NCBI GenBank assembly: GCA_051294375.1
Contig: CM119265.1
Location: forward strand, 3,285,640-3,349,639
Direction of reading: 5' to 3'
DNA: 64,000 nt
DNA from: Paraspadella gotoi
Taxonomy: Eukaryota > Chaetognatha
Made by a program: the position numbers and the translations under genes. Below the pieces are notes generated by a model. It was not told the DNA's origin, searched no databases, and saw nothing but the letters and a program-made list of their open reading frames with translations. This document shows positions 11,664-24,244 of this stretch, one piece after another (positions within the stretch are counted from its first letter, which is position 1; each line of letters starts with the position of its first letter).

Positions 11664-14419
11664 GGATTTCCTCTCGAATTTGGAGCGAAGAGAGACTCGC
11701 TCTCTCGCTGCCATTCGTTCGACGTCTCTCTCCTCTGTACCGCCGTCTCTGTCTCTCTCTCTTTGTCTCCTCGAGATCCAAAGATCCAAACTCTACAGAC
11801 GCCAAAGTCCGAGCGTTCGCGGTCTTTTTCGACGAGAGAAAGAGAGCGAGACACTTTCGAAAGAGAGCGAGACACTTTCGAAACCTCAAATAAAACGCAC
11901 ACCCAGCGAATTCATCCGTCCACGACCGAAAAACGTTCCAGTCCCCGCCCTGCCTTCCTCTTTTCGATGCGTCCGCAAATTGGTGCATCCCTCTAAGGGA
12001 AATTGTCTCCCGAAACAATAACGGATGCGGTGCCTTGTCAATCCCCACCTATTACTAAGCCCTAGAAAATCTTCTCTGTCCCTCCTCCCTCCCCCCCCGT
12101 GGAAGCGAATTGTCCCATGGTCATTTATTCGCCCCCTTCACCCCATTTTCCCCCCAACCCGATTACCCCTCCTCGTACTCATGATTTCACCAAATCGTTT
12201 TTTTAACCTATATATAAATATATTTTCCGCTTTATAAATATTTTTTTTTCACGTTTGAAATATATTGTGAGTTCGTTTATCTTTTCTGATCACTGCGTTA
12301 TTTGCATTCGTTCAATTTTCTCTTTATTATTATTTCCGCAATTTCGGGTTCATACAAAATCTATTGTTAACTTTTTTTAGCCCGTACACGAATTTTTATT
12401 GCCAAACGAAACAAAAGTAAAAAAAAAAAAAAACAAAAACAAAAAACAAACATCATAACTCGTTTCTTTCTGTTTTTTTTTCTAGCATAATCTCTACAGT
12501 ATTCCATTCCTTCCTTGCATTGATTTTTTTGGGTTTTGAGTCTTAGATTTTTCATAAAAGGTATAATTAGCTTAAACTGTACCATGTTGCATCGTCATCC
12601 AAAGCGGCCATATTTTTATCTCAGGATCGACCGACAAAAAAAGTTATTTTTTTGTTTCTCAAAAAAAAAAAAAAAAAACCTTTCGGCACATTTTTACCTC
12701 CAAATTTTTGAGTCTTATTACATTATTTCATGATTACATTACCTCCGGTATTTTCATCCAGTTTTTTTTAAATATTTTATATTTTATTTCCGATTAAATT
12801 TTTGAAATCGGGAAATTTCTCTCTTACCTCATTCGGACTTCTTGCCATAATTTCTATAGGTATTACTTCTAACACCATTTGCCTACATCTATTGTATTTT
12901 AGACTTATTTCCGATATTAATATTTTCGAACGAGACATCGACTCTCTGGTTCGAAATCGTATCATTTTCAAATTACTATTTTATTACTGCTATGTCGAAT
13001 ATAAATTGAATTTAGTAAGGATCCAAAAATCCAAAAATCCAAAAATAAATGACCAATTTCGCTCACGGTTATTTAATTACAAAATTTATTGTTCGCATAT
13101 AAATATTATGTAAATAATTGAAATACCATTTACCTCGCCATTTTACTTTGTTAAATTATCTTGATTGTATATGAAGAAAATTATTTTATAGTGCCTAGAG
13201 TCATTTGAAATTCGTTATTTGAAATAAAACGAGAAAAAAACCTTTTAAAAAAGTTTCATTATTATTTAATTAAGATGAGGTATTGACTTTTGACTTTTCT
13301 GAAAGAGTGAAGCTAGATTAAGGGGTTGACCTCAGAACATTTGAAAAAAAACTGGGTTCACATTGACATAACCGTTGATGACGACGACGACGACGCCGCT
13401 AACGCTAACCGACCGGCCGATCAAACGACCGATCAGTGTTGCGCATCTAATAAGGTTTTTCGTTGCCGAACAAGAAAACTGAAAAGCGTTGAGATTCTTC
13501 GTCGGGACAAATCTTATCGGGCACAAAAAAAAAAAAAGGAAAGAGCGAGCAGTGAACTCTGACCGCCAAGTCAGCTACCGTTTCCAGATCTGCGACGGGA
13601 GATCAAGGGATGAGAAGTCACGGGATGGCATCACGGACCGGAACGGCAAATCCTGGAATCCTTCGTTGCCATCTCGGCTCGATGAACGGTTTGTGCCATT
13701 AAGGGAAAATGTCAAGAGTTTGAAGATTAAATCTTAATTCTTAGTCGACCGGTTTTTTTGGGATGGAATGAGATATTAAAAATCTGATATATCGGGGAGA
13801 AGTTTGATAAAATGAGATATTATTTGATAATAAGATTTCTATGCAGCTTATCTTGTGACGTAATAGCATAAATATTTTGGGATATTGAATCAAATTCTCA
13901 AAAACTGCAAAAAGACCATGAGAAAATTTAAGTTAAAAATCAGATGTGACGGTATTAAATCTTTCTTTCAGTCTTTCTTAAAAATATGATTAATTCCCCA
14001 TGCAGTTGTTTTTTCATCTCTTCTGCATGTTGCATCAAACTGAAAAGGTACCAAGAGTTTTGTAAGAGCTTTCGATCTTGCCTGTCTTAAGCAATCAACT
14101 CTTCAAAAGAACATGAGGATAGCCCCAAAATAAAAGAATAAAAAATGAAAGTCTATTTATCATTTCTAAACTCTTAGTTCGTAATATGATGTCATTCCGA
14201 ACTCAGAAAAAAATCTCTCCCTTTTTTTCTTTCTTTAAATCTGATTTTATCCTTAAAGATTCTTCTTACGTTTTTTTAAAATTCATTTTATTTTATTTTT
14301 TTTTCGCGGATTTTTTTCAAACAGTCAATAGCTTTTTTAGGCTTTTTTGAGCTTTTTTTAAAAGCTGTTTATCTCAAGGAGACTTGTTTTTTTTCGCTTT
14401 TGTTTAATTTTTCTCCGAA
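11664..14419. other. RhoGEF 3' UTR and AT-rich spacer
   Basis: The 3' flank of the RhoGEF has a candidate AATAAA near 11888, and the AT content rises sharply after about 12200. A GC-richer patch at 13330-13700 is open in several frames and could be a 5' exon of the RING gene, but no donor or domain supports that. Nothing else was recognised. Confidence 0.5.
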
Positions 14420-15493
14420 ATGACGGACGAAAACGAAACGAACGAAAACAACAACGAAAACAACCACGTCGACGACGAAACAACCCAGGGCGGTCAAGAA
14501 AACAACCCAAACTCCAACGAAACGAACCAACTTGATTCTAACGCGTTGAGAAATTCCACATCGTCGTCATCTTTGTCGTCGTCGAGTTCGTCGTCGTCGT
14601 CTTCGTCCTCATCTTCATCGTCGTCGTCGGGGTCTACCACTGTTTACTTCGTTGCCCATGACAACGACGATCCTCTTCCCAACTACAACACCAACAATCA
14701 AAACAACAACGATAACAACGACGACGAAAGCGACGTCGAAGAAAACGACGATAACAACCACAACAACGACGACAACGACAACAACGAGGATCGCCAAGTC
14801 GCTTTTCAAAATCCTTCAGTTTTCGACGGTGAGTTACCTTTATTTAATTCATTAATACATAAATATTAAATACGTTATTATTACTTATTAATATGTCTTA
14901 TTGCTATTTGGCAAAACTGAATTTACTGTAAATATAAAAAAAGAGTCATGAACTGATCTTCTGTTTTAATTTTTAGCTCACAGAGACATCTGTTGCTCAA
15001 CAAGACATAATACAGAAAATAAACAAAAGAAAATAGAATAAACAATTCGATTTCGAAGTTTCTCCTGCCAATTTTAAATATTCAACTTTCCACATTCAGC
15101 TTTCAACTTTCAACTTTCAATTTTCCACTTTCCACTCTCCACTTTCCACAATTTTCCACAGACGAGGAATTTCTCCTAGATGAAGCGGTGGATGTCGTAC
15201 TGGACAATTACGACGTCACCGATTACAACTACAGTCAGTCTTTTTTTCTTTTTTTTCTCTTTTCTTTTTTTATAATATAATATTATTACAAGAAAAACCA
15301 TTTTAACTGATAAGACTAACACTCACTGTCACCCGGTTCTCGACAGACCCTCGCGCGGTGGACGATTCACCTCACGTCGTGAATCTTCAAATCACAACCG
15401 ATGATCACAGAATCGATTTGGTCTGGGAAAAGAATCTCGTGGAAAGATTAAAGGAGATGATTAAGGGTGAGATGATTGATTGATTGATTGATG

Positions 15494-15542
<49 letters not shown>

Positions 15543-17581
15543 CCAGATGACGTTCACGAATATCTTCACGGAAACATGAAGTCTTCGCGATTCAAACGAC
15601 TTCCGACGAGACTCGTAGATGACAACAACAACAACAACAACAACAACGACGACGACAGGGACGCCACGACCGCCGCCATCACTGACGCCGTCGCCGCCGC
15701 TCGGCGCGCCGCCGCCGAAGCCCACGACGCCGCCGGCGAAGCGGCGGACTCGGCCATCGCCGCCGCCGCCGAGGCGATCGCCGTTGCCGAAGCCGTCATC
15801 GGGGTCGCCGGGGCCGGGGCGGGAGATGGAAGCGGTGACGCCGGTGAGGGGGAAATAGCATGCGAGGGAACAGATGCCGTCAGAAAGATTAGCAGATGAG
15901 GTGGGCAGAGGGCAACAAATGGAGGAAGAGATTTAGAGCATGGCGTGCACGGGAACTGATGGGAGAGTTATAAGATGGGTGTCGGGAACAGATGCGGTGC
16001 AAAGATTTAGAGATGGGTGGGGAACAAGATTGCGCAGCAGGGTGGGGAAAAGATTGTGGTACAGATTTAGAGATGGGTGGGGCAACAGATTAAGAGATAT
16101 GGGTGAAGAACAGATGGCTGAAGAGATTAGAGATGGGTGGGAAACAGATGAAAGATGGGGCTGAGAAAACAAATGGAATAGATTCGTAGCAGATGGGTGG
16201 GGAACAGATTGAGAGATGGCTGGAGAACAGATGGGTGCAGAGATTTAGAGATGGGTGGGGAACAGATTTAGAGATGGATGGGGAAGAGATGAAAAGAGAC
16301 ATTGAGAGATTGCGGGGGTAGTGAATGTTAGGCTTTGAGAAATATAAACCTTAACATAAAAAATAACAACAGCCTTCATTGTTGCATGTTAATTTTAGGT
16401 GACATTTAGAAATATTAAAAATATTATTTAATTATATTCCTTCGATTTTCGGTAAATAAAAATATATTTTTTTATGGAAAATAAATTTACTTCATTTTCT
16501 TTAAATTATTCCCTTCATTGCAGATGCAGGAGCCAACGCTCAAAACGCAAAACGCAATTTTGGTAAGACGCATTGGAAAAAAAGTTATTTCCTAATTTTT
16601 ACGTCGCATCTTCGAATTGTCAGATTATTTAATTTTATTTATTACTCAGTTTTATTAAAAGTTTTCTTTTATTATAAGATTGGTACATCCAATATAAAAT
16701 TTATACATTCATTTAATAAATAAGTCATCATACCCCCAGACTTGGCCAAGGATATAATAGGTTAAGGCGATAAATAATTAGAAATAATCTTAATTGCTAC
16801 AATATACAAATGAAATTAAGGAACCTCTTTTTTTTCCGCACAGACCAAGCGGTGGCCGATGACACTTGCGCCATCTGTCTCGCCGTCTTCAGAGGAACCA
16901 AAATCGTCACTCTGAGCTGCGGTCACGACTTTCACGTCCAGTGTCTCAAGACTTGGGTCAAGCTGAGGGTCAGTCTCTGTTATGGTCGATAAATGGTCAG
17001 TGTGGCCGCTCTTGTCAGTTGACGGTCATTGATGTTATTGGCGTTGATGTTGTTGGTGTTGATGTTGGCGTTGACTTTTATGACTACGACCACGACGAAG
17101 ACATTTTTATTTTTTTCAGGGAACTTGTCCTGTTTGTCGCGAGTGTTCGAGTTGTCGTCGCAAAAACTTTTACATCGGATCCATCAAAAGGTGGCGTGCT
17201 GGTTTGATGTTGTTGGCGATGATGTTGTTGGCGTTGATGTTGGCGTTGACTTTGATGACAACATCGACGACGACCACGACGAAGACGACGAAGACAACGA
17301 CGGTATAGACGACAATGACAAGACGACGATAACGACGACAGACACGACAACGACGATGACAACGACGACGAAGACAACGATGATATATACGACAAATCCA
17401 AGACGACGATAACGACTACAAAGTCGACGACGACAACAACGACGATGACAACGACGACAACAACGACGACGAAAGGGATATAAACGTTTCTGAAATCGTC
17501 AGGCAAGATGCTGCGTCGGTCGTCGGACGAACTGAGAGTCAAACGGACGAGATGGAGATGAACGAACAAGACGTGGATTAA
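14420..17581 (+). CDS. RING-H2 finger protein, putative E3 ubiquitin ligase (about 440 aa)
   Basis: Proposed exons: 14420-14828, 15162-15233, 15347-15466, 15547-15843, 16524-16562, 16844-16968, 17120-17201 and 17403-17581 (stop TAA). The first seven join in phase. The RING is split by an intron and reads C321-x2-C324-x13-C338-x-H340-x2-H343-x2-C346-x10-C357-x2-C360, a textbook C3H2C3 finger. Such fingers bind two zinc ions and recruit E2 enzymes. The N-terminus is Asn/Glu/Asp-rich with a Ser run, exon 4 is Ala-rich, and the C-terminal exon is acidic (NVSEIVRQDAASVV region). No membrane segment was seen, so it is probably soluble. The last intron (17202-17402) is tentative: reading through exon 7 would instead stop near 17307. 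It converges with the flavocytochrome gene. Confidence 0.78.
15467..15546 (+). repeat. Intron made of a GATT tetranucleotide repeat
   Basis: The complete 80-nt intron 3 of the RING gene begins GTGAGATGATTG and ends TTGACCAG. Nearly everything between is GATT units. The flanking exons join in phase 1. Confidence 0.88.
15900..16310 (+). repeat. Degenerate minisatellite in RING-gene intron 4
   Basis: About 400 bp of imperfect repeats with the core GAGATGGGTGGGGAACAGAT, spaced about 20-45 bp. It starts about 55 nt after the donor at 15844. Confidence 0.85.
17030..17290 (+). repeat. Duplicated segment flanking RING exon 7
   Basis: Intron 6 (about 17030-17104) and the sequence after exon 7 (about 17206-17288) share a GTTGATGTTGTTGGCG-type stretch that leads into GTTGACTTT.ATGAC and ACCACGACGAAGAC. 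The second copy looks like intron rather than coding sequence, which favours a splice site at the end of exon 7. Confidence 0.7.
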
Positions 17582-17765
17582 GTTTCAAGCAGATGAACGA
17601 ATCGGCTTTGTGAACGACAGAAAGCAGATGAACGAATCGGCTTTGTGAACGATAAAACGGGGGAATTCATAAAAAAAGAAAGAAGATGAACGAAATGGAA
17701 AATCGACTAACGATATGAATATGAATGAATCAATCGTGAAAAATGTTATGAATCTCGAAAATTTT

Positions 17766-17771
17766 AATAAA
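17766..17771 (+). terminator. Polyadenylation signal AATAAA of the RING gene
   Basis: AATAAA lies 185 nt after the stop codon at 17581, inside AT-rich 3' flank. Confidence 0.6.
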
Positions 17772-18092
17772 ACTTTAAAAAAATATATATTTTCGCGCGT
17801 TATTCACAGGAGTTACATTACTGATTAACTATTTCTATTTAAGTTTATTATAATTTTTACGTTGACTAACTCGGTCAATAGCAAAACAATTTTAAAAATA
17901 ATAAAAAACTTGGGATTCTCTACGGACTAAATTTTATTTTATGCCCTATAAAATATCACCATTCCTTAATCAATAATCATGCATCACCAATCCTGGAATA
18001 GTTAAATTTAGCCTATGACCGAAATTCATTTGTTTAATTTCCCGAAGACGTAAAGTTTTTTGACAAAAAAAGATGGCGGAGTGCGTTACCGA

Positions 18093-18093
18093 A

Positions 18094-18182
<89 letters not shown>
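18093..18182 (+). repeat. (TC)n microsatellite at the flavocytochrome 3' end
   Basis: About 90 bp of pure TC that reaches the stop codon of the minus-strand flavocytochrome gene. Confidence 0.95.
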
Positions 18183-18185
<3 letters not shown>

Positions 18186-19495
18186 ACCACCCCCTACTTT
18201 GATTACCACCCACCACCACCCCCACCTCCACAGCTTCCCTCATTCTCCTCATGAAAAAAACCAAATGCAAACCGACGCAAACAACAACAACAACAACGAC
18301 GACTCTAATTCCCCAACGGAAGAATCGGCAAAAGACTTCTTGGTCTCCCCCCGTCGACGTCGTAGTTCCGGAGAAATCCTCGTAGAATTTGAGGCCGGAT
18401 TCTCGGCAGATCCTGCCCAACTTGTCGCCCAACGCCGGATTGCCGACGAAGAAGACTCGAGACTTTTTCGGAGCCGAAGAGAGAATTTTGTTGAAGTCGA
18501 GTCTTTGGCCGAAACGAGAATCGACGTTGGGATATTGGGGGCTGAGAATAAAGAGAGAATGAAGAATGAATATATCAATGAATGAAAGTATGAATACAGG
18601 CATTAAATAAAGAAAGAATAGATTAGAATAAATAAATAATAAATAAATAAATATAATAAAATGAATGAAGAATTTAAAGAATGAATGAGAATTTAAAAGA
18701 ATAAATATTGAATACAACAGAATGATTTAACTAATGAATGATCAAATAAAAGAATAAATATTAAATAAATTTAATGATTCAATGAATGAATGAACTATCG
18801 AATGAACAATTGATTTTCTAACCTCCCTCTCTCACTAACCCCTAACCTTCCATCCTAACTCACCGCGTCGTCGTCCCCGACGCTCCGCTCAAAAACGCCG
18901 AAATCTGGATTCGAACCCGCGACCTTTTGGCTCGAACTGCGTTCGCCAGCTGCGAGGTCTGCCGGGCGAAGAAGTCGTGCACGTCGGGACTTCGCGTCGT
19001 GTAGGCGATTTGGAGGTCGATGACCCCGTCGTCGTCGTCGTCGTCGTCGTTGAGGTTTTGAGACTGAATAAAGTTGAGAACGTCGAGAATGTAACCGAAA
19101 CCGGATCCCGAGGCGAGGAGGACGAATTTGGCCTGGAAAGGGTTTTGATTTGACTTGGTTTATAGATTGAATTTATTTGATTTGATTGATTGATTGATTG
19201 ATAACCATCATCCCTTCATTCCCGATTACTTCGTCAACTCTTCCCTCGTCAAGGTATCCGAAAGAGTGATCTGATTGATTTGACTTGATTGATTGATTGA
19301 TTGATTGATGATTGATTAATCATCATCCCTCATTATTCCCTACCTTCGTCAACTCTTCCCTCGTCAAGTATCGCAAGAGTTGATTGACTTGATTGATTGT
19401 TGATTGATTGATTGATTGATTGATAACCATCATCCCTCATTCATTACCTCGTCAAACTCTTTCCTCGTCAAGTATCGCAGAGTGAGAGATTGATT

Positions 19496-19527
<32 letters not shown>

Positions 19528-19798
19528 AACCATCATCCCTCATTCATTACCTTCGTCAACTCTTCCTCGTCAAGTTATCGAAAGAAGAGTGATTGATTGA
19601 TTTGATTGATTGATTGATTGATTGATTGATAACCATCATCCCTCATTCATTACCTTCGTCCAACTCTTCCCTCGTCAAGTATCGCAAGAGTGATTGATTG
19701 ATTGATTGTGATTGATATGATGATTGATATGATTGATTGATAACCATCATCCCTCATTCATTACCTTCGTCAACTCTTCCCTCGTCAAGTACAAAGAG

Positions 19799-19831
<33 letters not shown>

Positions 19832-20097
19832 AACCATCATCCTCATTCATTACCTTCGTCAACTCTTCCCTCGTCAAGTATCGAAAGAGCTATGATTGAT
19901 TGATTGATGATTGATTGATTGATTGATTGATTGATAACCATCATCCCTCATTCATTACCTTCGTCAACTCTTCCTCGCAAGTATCGAAAGAGTTGTATTG
20001 ATTGTATTGATCTCAGATTGATTGATTGATTGATTGATAATCATCATCCATCATTCCCTACCTTCGTCAACTCTTCTCTCGTCAAGTATCGCAAGAG

Positions 20098-20138
<41 letters not shown>

Positions 20139-22668
20139 AATCATCTCCCATCATTCCCTACCTTCGTCAACTCTTCCCTCGTCAAGTATCGCAAGAGTTG
20201 CTCCCCCGAGGATCGATAGGGACCCCAAAAGGTGAGCGGCACCCTGGGCTCGGTCTCCACGTCGTAGAGCCACTTGGTCCAGGGTTGGCTCCATACGTTG
20301 GCCTTCTCCGGCATCACTGTGACCACGAAGCCGACGTCCCAATCCTGATCCCTCAGCGTTCCTCCGTGATTGGAGAAAGACGTGAAGGGGTGACTCCGCT
20401 GCAGCGGAATTCCCTTCAAGTTCCTCTGCAGCAGATAGTAAGTGTCCCCCACTCCGGACCTCACTCGCTCGGACAGCTTGACCAGCATGACCACGTAGTT
20501 CTCCGAGCTGACCTTCTTACCCACCGTTCCATGGATCTTCCTGGGTGAGAGATAGATTCTTAGAATATATAAAAATTAGAGAATTCATCAATCTCATTTG
20601 CATATGGTAGTAAATATTTTCGAGATCCATTGTTTTTCCTTATGGTTTAATTTGAGGCCTTTTTTGGGGGTTTAAAGACATTTTCTATATTGTTTAGTAG
20701 TTTAATAGATTCATAGATGATTTTGTGACATTTTGATATAATAATTATGTTATTGATGATTGAGAATTTATCTCTAATCTGGATGACCTTTTCATAATTC
20801 ATAGATAGTTTATTTTTTAAAGTTATAAATGAAAATAATTTTTTTTTTATGTTATTGTTTTTTAAAAATAAATTAAAAAAAAACTATGCCGAAAAAAAAA
20901 TTATGTTATTGATACCGTTACTGTTTTTTTTATTCAATTATGTTAATATCGTTTTTGTTATTAATGAAAAAATATATATATAATTAGATAAAATATTTAG
21001 TTTTTAACATTTTATTAAGGTTTTAAGTTTTGATGTTAGTGTTAAAAAAAGATAATTTTTTTGTTGTTGTTTAAGTTTAAGTTATAAATAATAAAAATAT
21101 TTAGAAAGATAATTTTTTTTATGTTTGTCTTCACTTATTTAGTTACCACAATAAATAACAAGTAAAGCAGAAAGGCAGAGCGAACACTGAAGCTACATAA
21201 CAAGTAATATAAAATTTCTCACTTAAGCTCTTCTACCTGTAAGTCGTGACGGCCAGGAGACGATCGATCGCCCACACAATCATCACTGGTAGATTGACGA
21301 CGTGAGCGAGACCGTGGGTGATCTTCCTGATGTTGTCCACGCTGTACCAGACGCCGGCGAATACGTGGAGAGAGATGGCGAGCGTGTAGCTTCGTTGATT
21401 GAGGAATTGTGATTGACTTAAAGGAAAGAAGAAGCAGAAGATGAGAATCATTAACACGAAACGATAGATTTCGTCGGAAGTGAGATGAACGCCTCCCGAG
21501 TCGTTGAAGCTCCAATTGTTCACCGCCGCCGGATCCCAGAATTTAGTCCAATTCATGGACCAAAGTTGGGAAGAGTAGTTGAATTCCGAGGGTGGGTGAT
21601 AAGTCAGGTCCGTACCGTCGAGGAGAGGAGGCACGAAGATGACGAGCACGTGGGCCAAAGATGGGATAGCGATCAGATAGAGGCCTATCCAACGGTGCAT
21701 GCGAATGTGAGTGTGTCGCATACTTCCGATGGAGACCCACTTGGGACAAAGGTCGCACAGCACGTTGGGCAGACACCAGAGGCTCGTGTAGAACATCATG
21801 TTCTGAGCGGGGATGATGAGGCGGGCGGTGACGCCCCATAAGAGGTTCGTCAAGGTCTCGCCGAAGCGGGAGCCCCACAAGCGGCTCGTGGCTTTGCCCG
21901 ATCGGCCGCAGACGACGTCGCCGCTGAGGACGAAGCGATCGACGACGCAGAGGGCGGTGGTCACGGAGAAGACCGTCCAGATGAGGGTCTCGTAGGAAAT
22001 GATGGAGGTGCCTCGTTTGACGGGACGGTCGGTTGAGTGGGAGATGTTGCTTGATGATTTCTTACGGAGATCGTAAGAATGACCTGTGAATCGGGTTATT
22101 TTTTTTTTTGGCCTTATTTGTTATTTTAAGATTTAAAGATTTAAAGATAAGAAACATCCAATATATATTTAAAGTTTAATTTATGGTCACGTTGTTTTTA
22201 TTTAAAAAAATATTTCGCAGTTGAATTTAATTTTTTTACCAGAGATTTTAAGATGTTGAAAAGTAAGGCCACTTAACATCGGCCTTTGCTAACATTGATA
22301 TAATTTTCTTTTATTTTCTTTCAATCCAATCGACCTTTTCAGGAAAGATAAAAAAAAAATGTAAATCACTAGTAAACCACAAACAAGGCGTTACCTTAAG
22401 GGAATATATTTCATGTAGCTATAATTATTTTTAAAAAATCCTTAATCCATGATTAAGAAGTCCCTTTGAGCCAAATTCACCGATTGCCTCTCAAATGACA
22501 ATGTCTCTTTCACGTGAACACTTTTCACGGCTTCACTCTGATCTCACCTCCAGGTCGCATCTCGGGATAAAATTCGCCCAGAGTCGTCGCTTTTAATATT
22601 TGAGTCTCAACGAGTCTCGGTTCTTCCGATGAATCAGAAATTGAAGGCATATTTTCAGAATCTGCCAT
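18181..22668 (-). CDS. NADPH oxidase / ferric reductase-like flavocytochrome (658 aa)
   Basis: Exons in coding order: 22668-22548, 22083-21237, 20540-20162, 19132-18864 and 18541-18181. They total 1,977 nt with every phase consistent. The N-terminal half has several membrane helices of the ferric-reductase type with paired histidines near residues 170/185 and 280/297, the likely haem ligands. Residues about 330-376 form an FAD-binding segment with HPFTSF (373-378). VLLASGSGFG near 455-462 is the Gly-rich NADPH site, and RVFFVGNPALGDKL near 560 is the usual C-terminal nucleotide motif. The family moves electrons from NADPH through FAD and haem across a membrane to oxygen or ferric iron; which acceptor applies here is unknown. 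There is no EF-hand, so it is not a Duox or Nox5. The His spacings (x14 and x16) are wider than the usual x12-x13. The Val-rich C-terminus past about residue 585 is repeat-encoded. Confidence 0.82.
19180..20161 (-). repeat. About 100-bp minisatellite derived from an exon end plus splice donor
   Basis: About nine tandem units (spacing 88-123 bp) fill flavocytochrome intron 3. Each unit repeats the last ~35-38 nt of exon 3 (encoding LRYLTREELTK), the 5' splice site AAG|GTAATG and about 20 nt of intron, followed by a short run of ATCA units. The authentic exon end at 20162-20200 is the outermost copy. Recognisable cores lie near 19231, 19346, 19449, 19553, 19645, 19768, 19856, 19961 and 20062. 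Confidence 0.92.
20541..21236 (-). other. Flavocytochrome intron 2
   Basis: An AT-rich 696-nt intron between CAG|GTAGAA at 21237 and CCCAG|GAAG at 20540. Nothing else was recognised in it. Confidence 0.75.
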
Positions 22669-22893
22669 CACCTGGAGAGATAGTAAAATAAAATAGAAGT
22701 GGATAGTGGTAGATATAGTAGTATAGTAGATATTACTTGTATTTAACTTAAATTTCTGAATCAAATATAAATAATACTTTTAAGGATCAACGTTTAATTT
22801 GTATAGGTTTAAAACACAAACTAAAACCGGAAAGGTTAAACATTGTCAACATTTTTTAAAAATAATTTGTCGACGGGACGAAGACAACATCAC

Positions 22894-22958
<65 letters not shown>

Positions 22959-24200
22959 CCATCACAACTTTCTATCCCAAATTTCTACGCTTTTTGGGAA
23001 TATATTTATAAAGTCGAAAAATAGTATTATTAGGCAATAGTTATAATAAAACTCGAAAATTCGACATACGATAATTTGATAAAGCGTTTGCAAGAAAATA
23101 AGAGAAAACAAAATCAAATACAAACCAGTAAAATAAAAGAAAATAGATAATTAATAACGAAACAATTAGTTAAAAGATTTAACGTTTTTAACTTTTATAT
23201 TAATTGATAAACTACTTAAAAATAGAATGAAGGTTTTTCTATACGAAATCGTAGAAAATAAAAAAAATGAAAATGCGTAAAAAGTTGAAAAGGTTAGAAG
23301 GTGAAAAGGTCTTTCGTAAATACAAACGTATATTGATAAATTGAAATCTGAAAAATAAGTATTGATCATCTACTTCTACCCTATTATTTTTAAGTTTTAA
23401 TTTGATTTTTTCGAATTAAAATTTAGAGAGAAAACAAGGTTTGTTTTTGTTTACAAAAATAAAATAAGATACAAAAAAAAACCCTTTGTTTTCATTACGT
23501 TTTGATTAAATTTTATGATATTTCTTTAGTAGTACAACACATTGTATATATTTTATTAGTTTTTATTAAAGCTTAGCTTCACCCTATTGACTACAACGCT
23601 GAGCGAACTCTTCGTCTTTCCGACGATAATGCTGTCAATACTTGCTAAAAGGCTTTAGACTTACCTTTTATAACCGGCCTTTGCTCTTCTCGGAAAAACC
23701 GAAACAGGTTCGGGTCATGAGTCGACCGATTTACCACAAGGAGATCCCGTCCGATTTTTTTAGTTCCTGGCCGGCGATTGGCGTAGCGTGCTGCGCTGCT
23801 GCGCTGCATCCTGTTCGAGAACGCGAGCGGATTGCGTCAGAAAGTTTCTCTTTACCGCTATAGATAAATTATGGGAAAAATTAACCTCGTCTGTGGTTCT
23901 CTAATTCACATTACGCATTAGTGGTTAATTTTATTGAAATAAAAAACTATGAAACTTGCCATTTTACCCTTATACACTTACCCTTATACACTTACCCTTA
24001 TACCCTTATATACAGGGTTGGCTGGCTCTTTTGGAAATGAATTTAGGATACTTGAGAACAAAAAAAACAACAAAAAACGATAACATTTTCAGAAACCCCT
24101 TGGTTGATGCTCGATATGCCCCAAAAAGATGATAGGATAATGATCAAAACTTTTCACCCATATAACTTTATTGATGATAAATGTCGAAGTACGAACTATC
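22669..24200. other. AT-rich spacer upstream of the flavocytochrome gene
   Basis: Holds a (CAT)n array at about 22889-22970 and a GC-richer patch at 23650-23865 containing GTGCTGCGCTGCTGCGCTGC. The patch could be a promoter or 5' UTR exon, but no motif proves it. An AG just before the ATG region (about 22674) suggests the first coding exon follows a UTR intron. Confidence 0.45.
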
Positions 24201-24244
24201 TTTCGGACCAGTCAGGTAAGTAAAAAGAAGAAATATAAAGCAAA

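Noticed and set aside
14615-14809. Minus-strand Val-rich frame over the RING gene
   Set aside because: It is the antisense shadow of the Asn/Asp-rich coding exon on the plus strand.
22889-22970. Poly-histidine frame
   Set aside because: It is a (CAT)n microsatellite read in one frame, with no gene around it.
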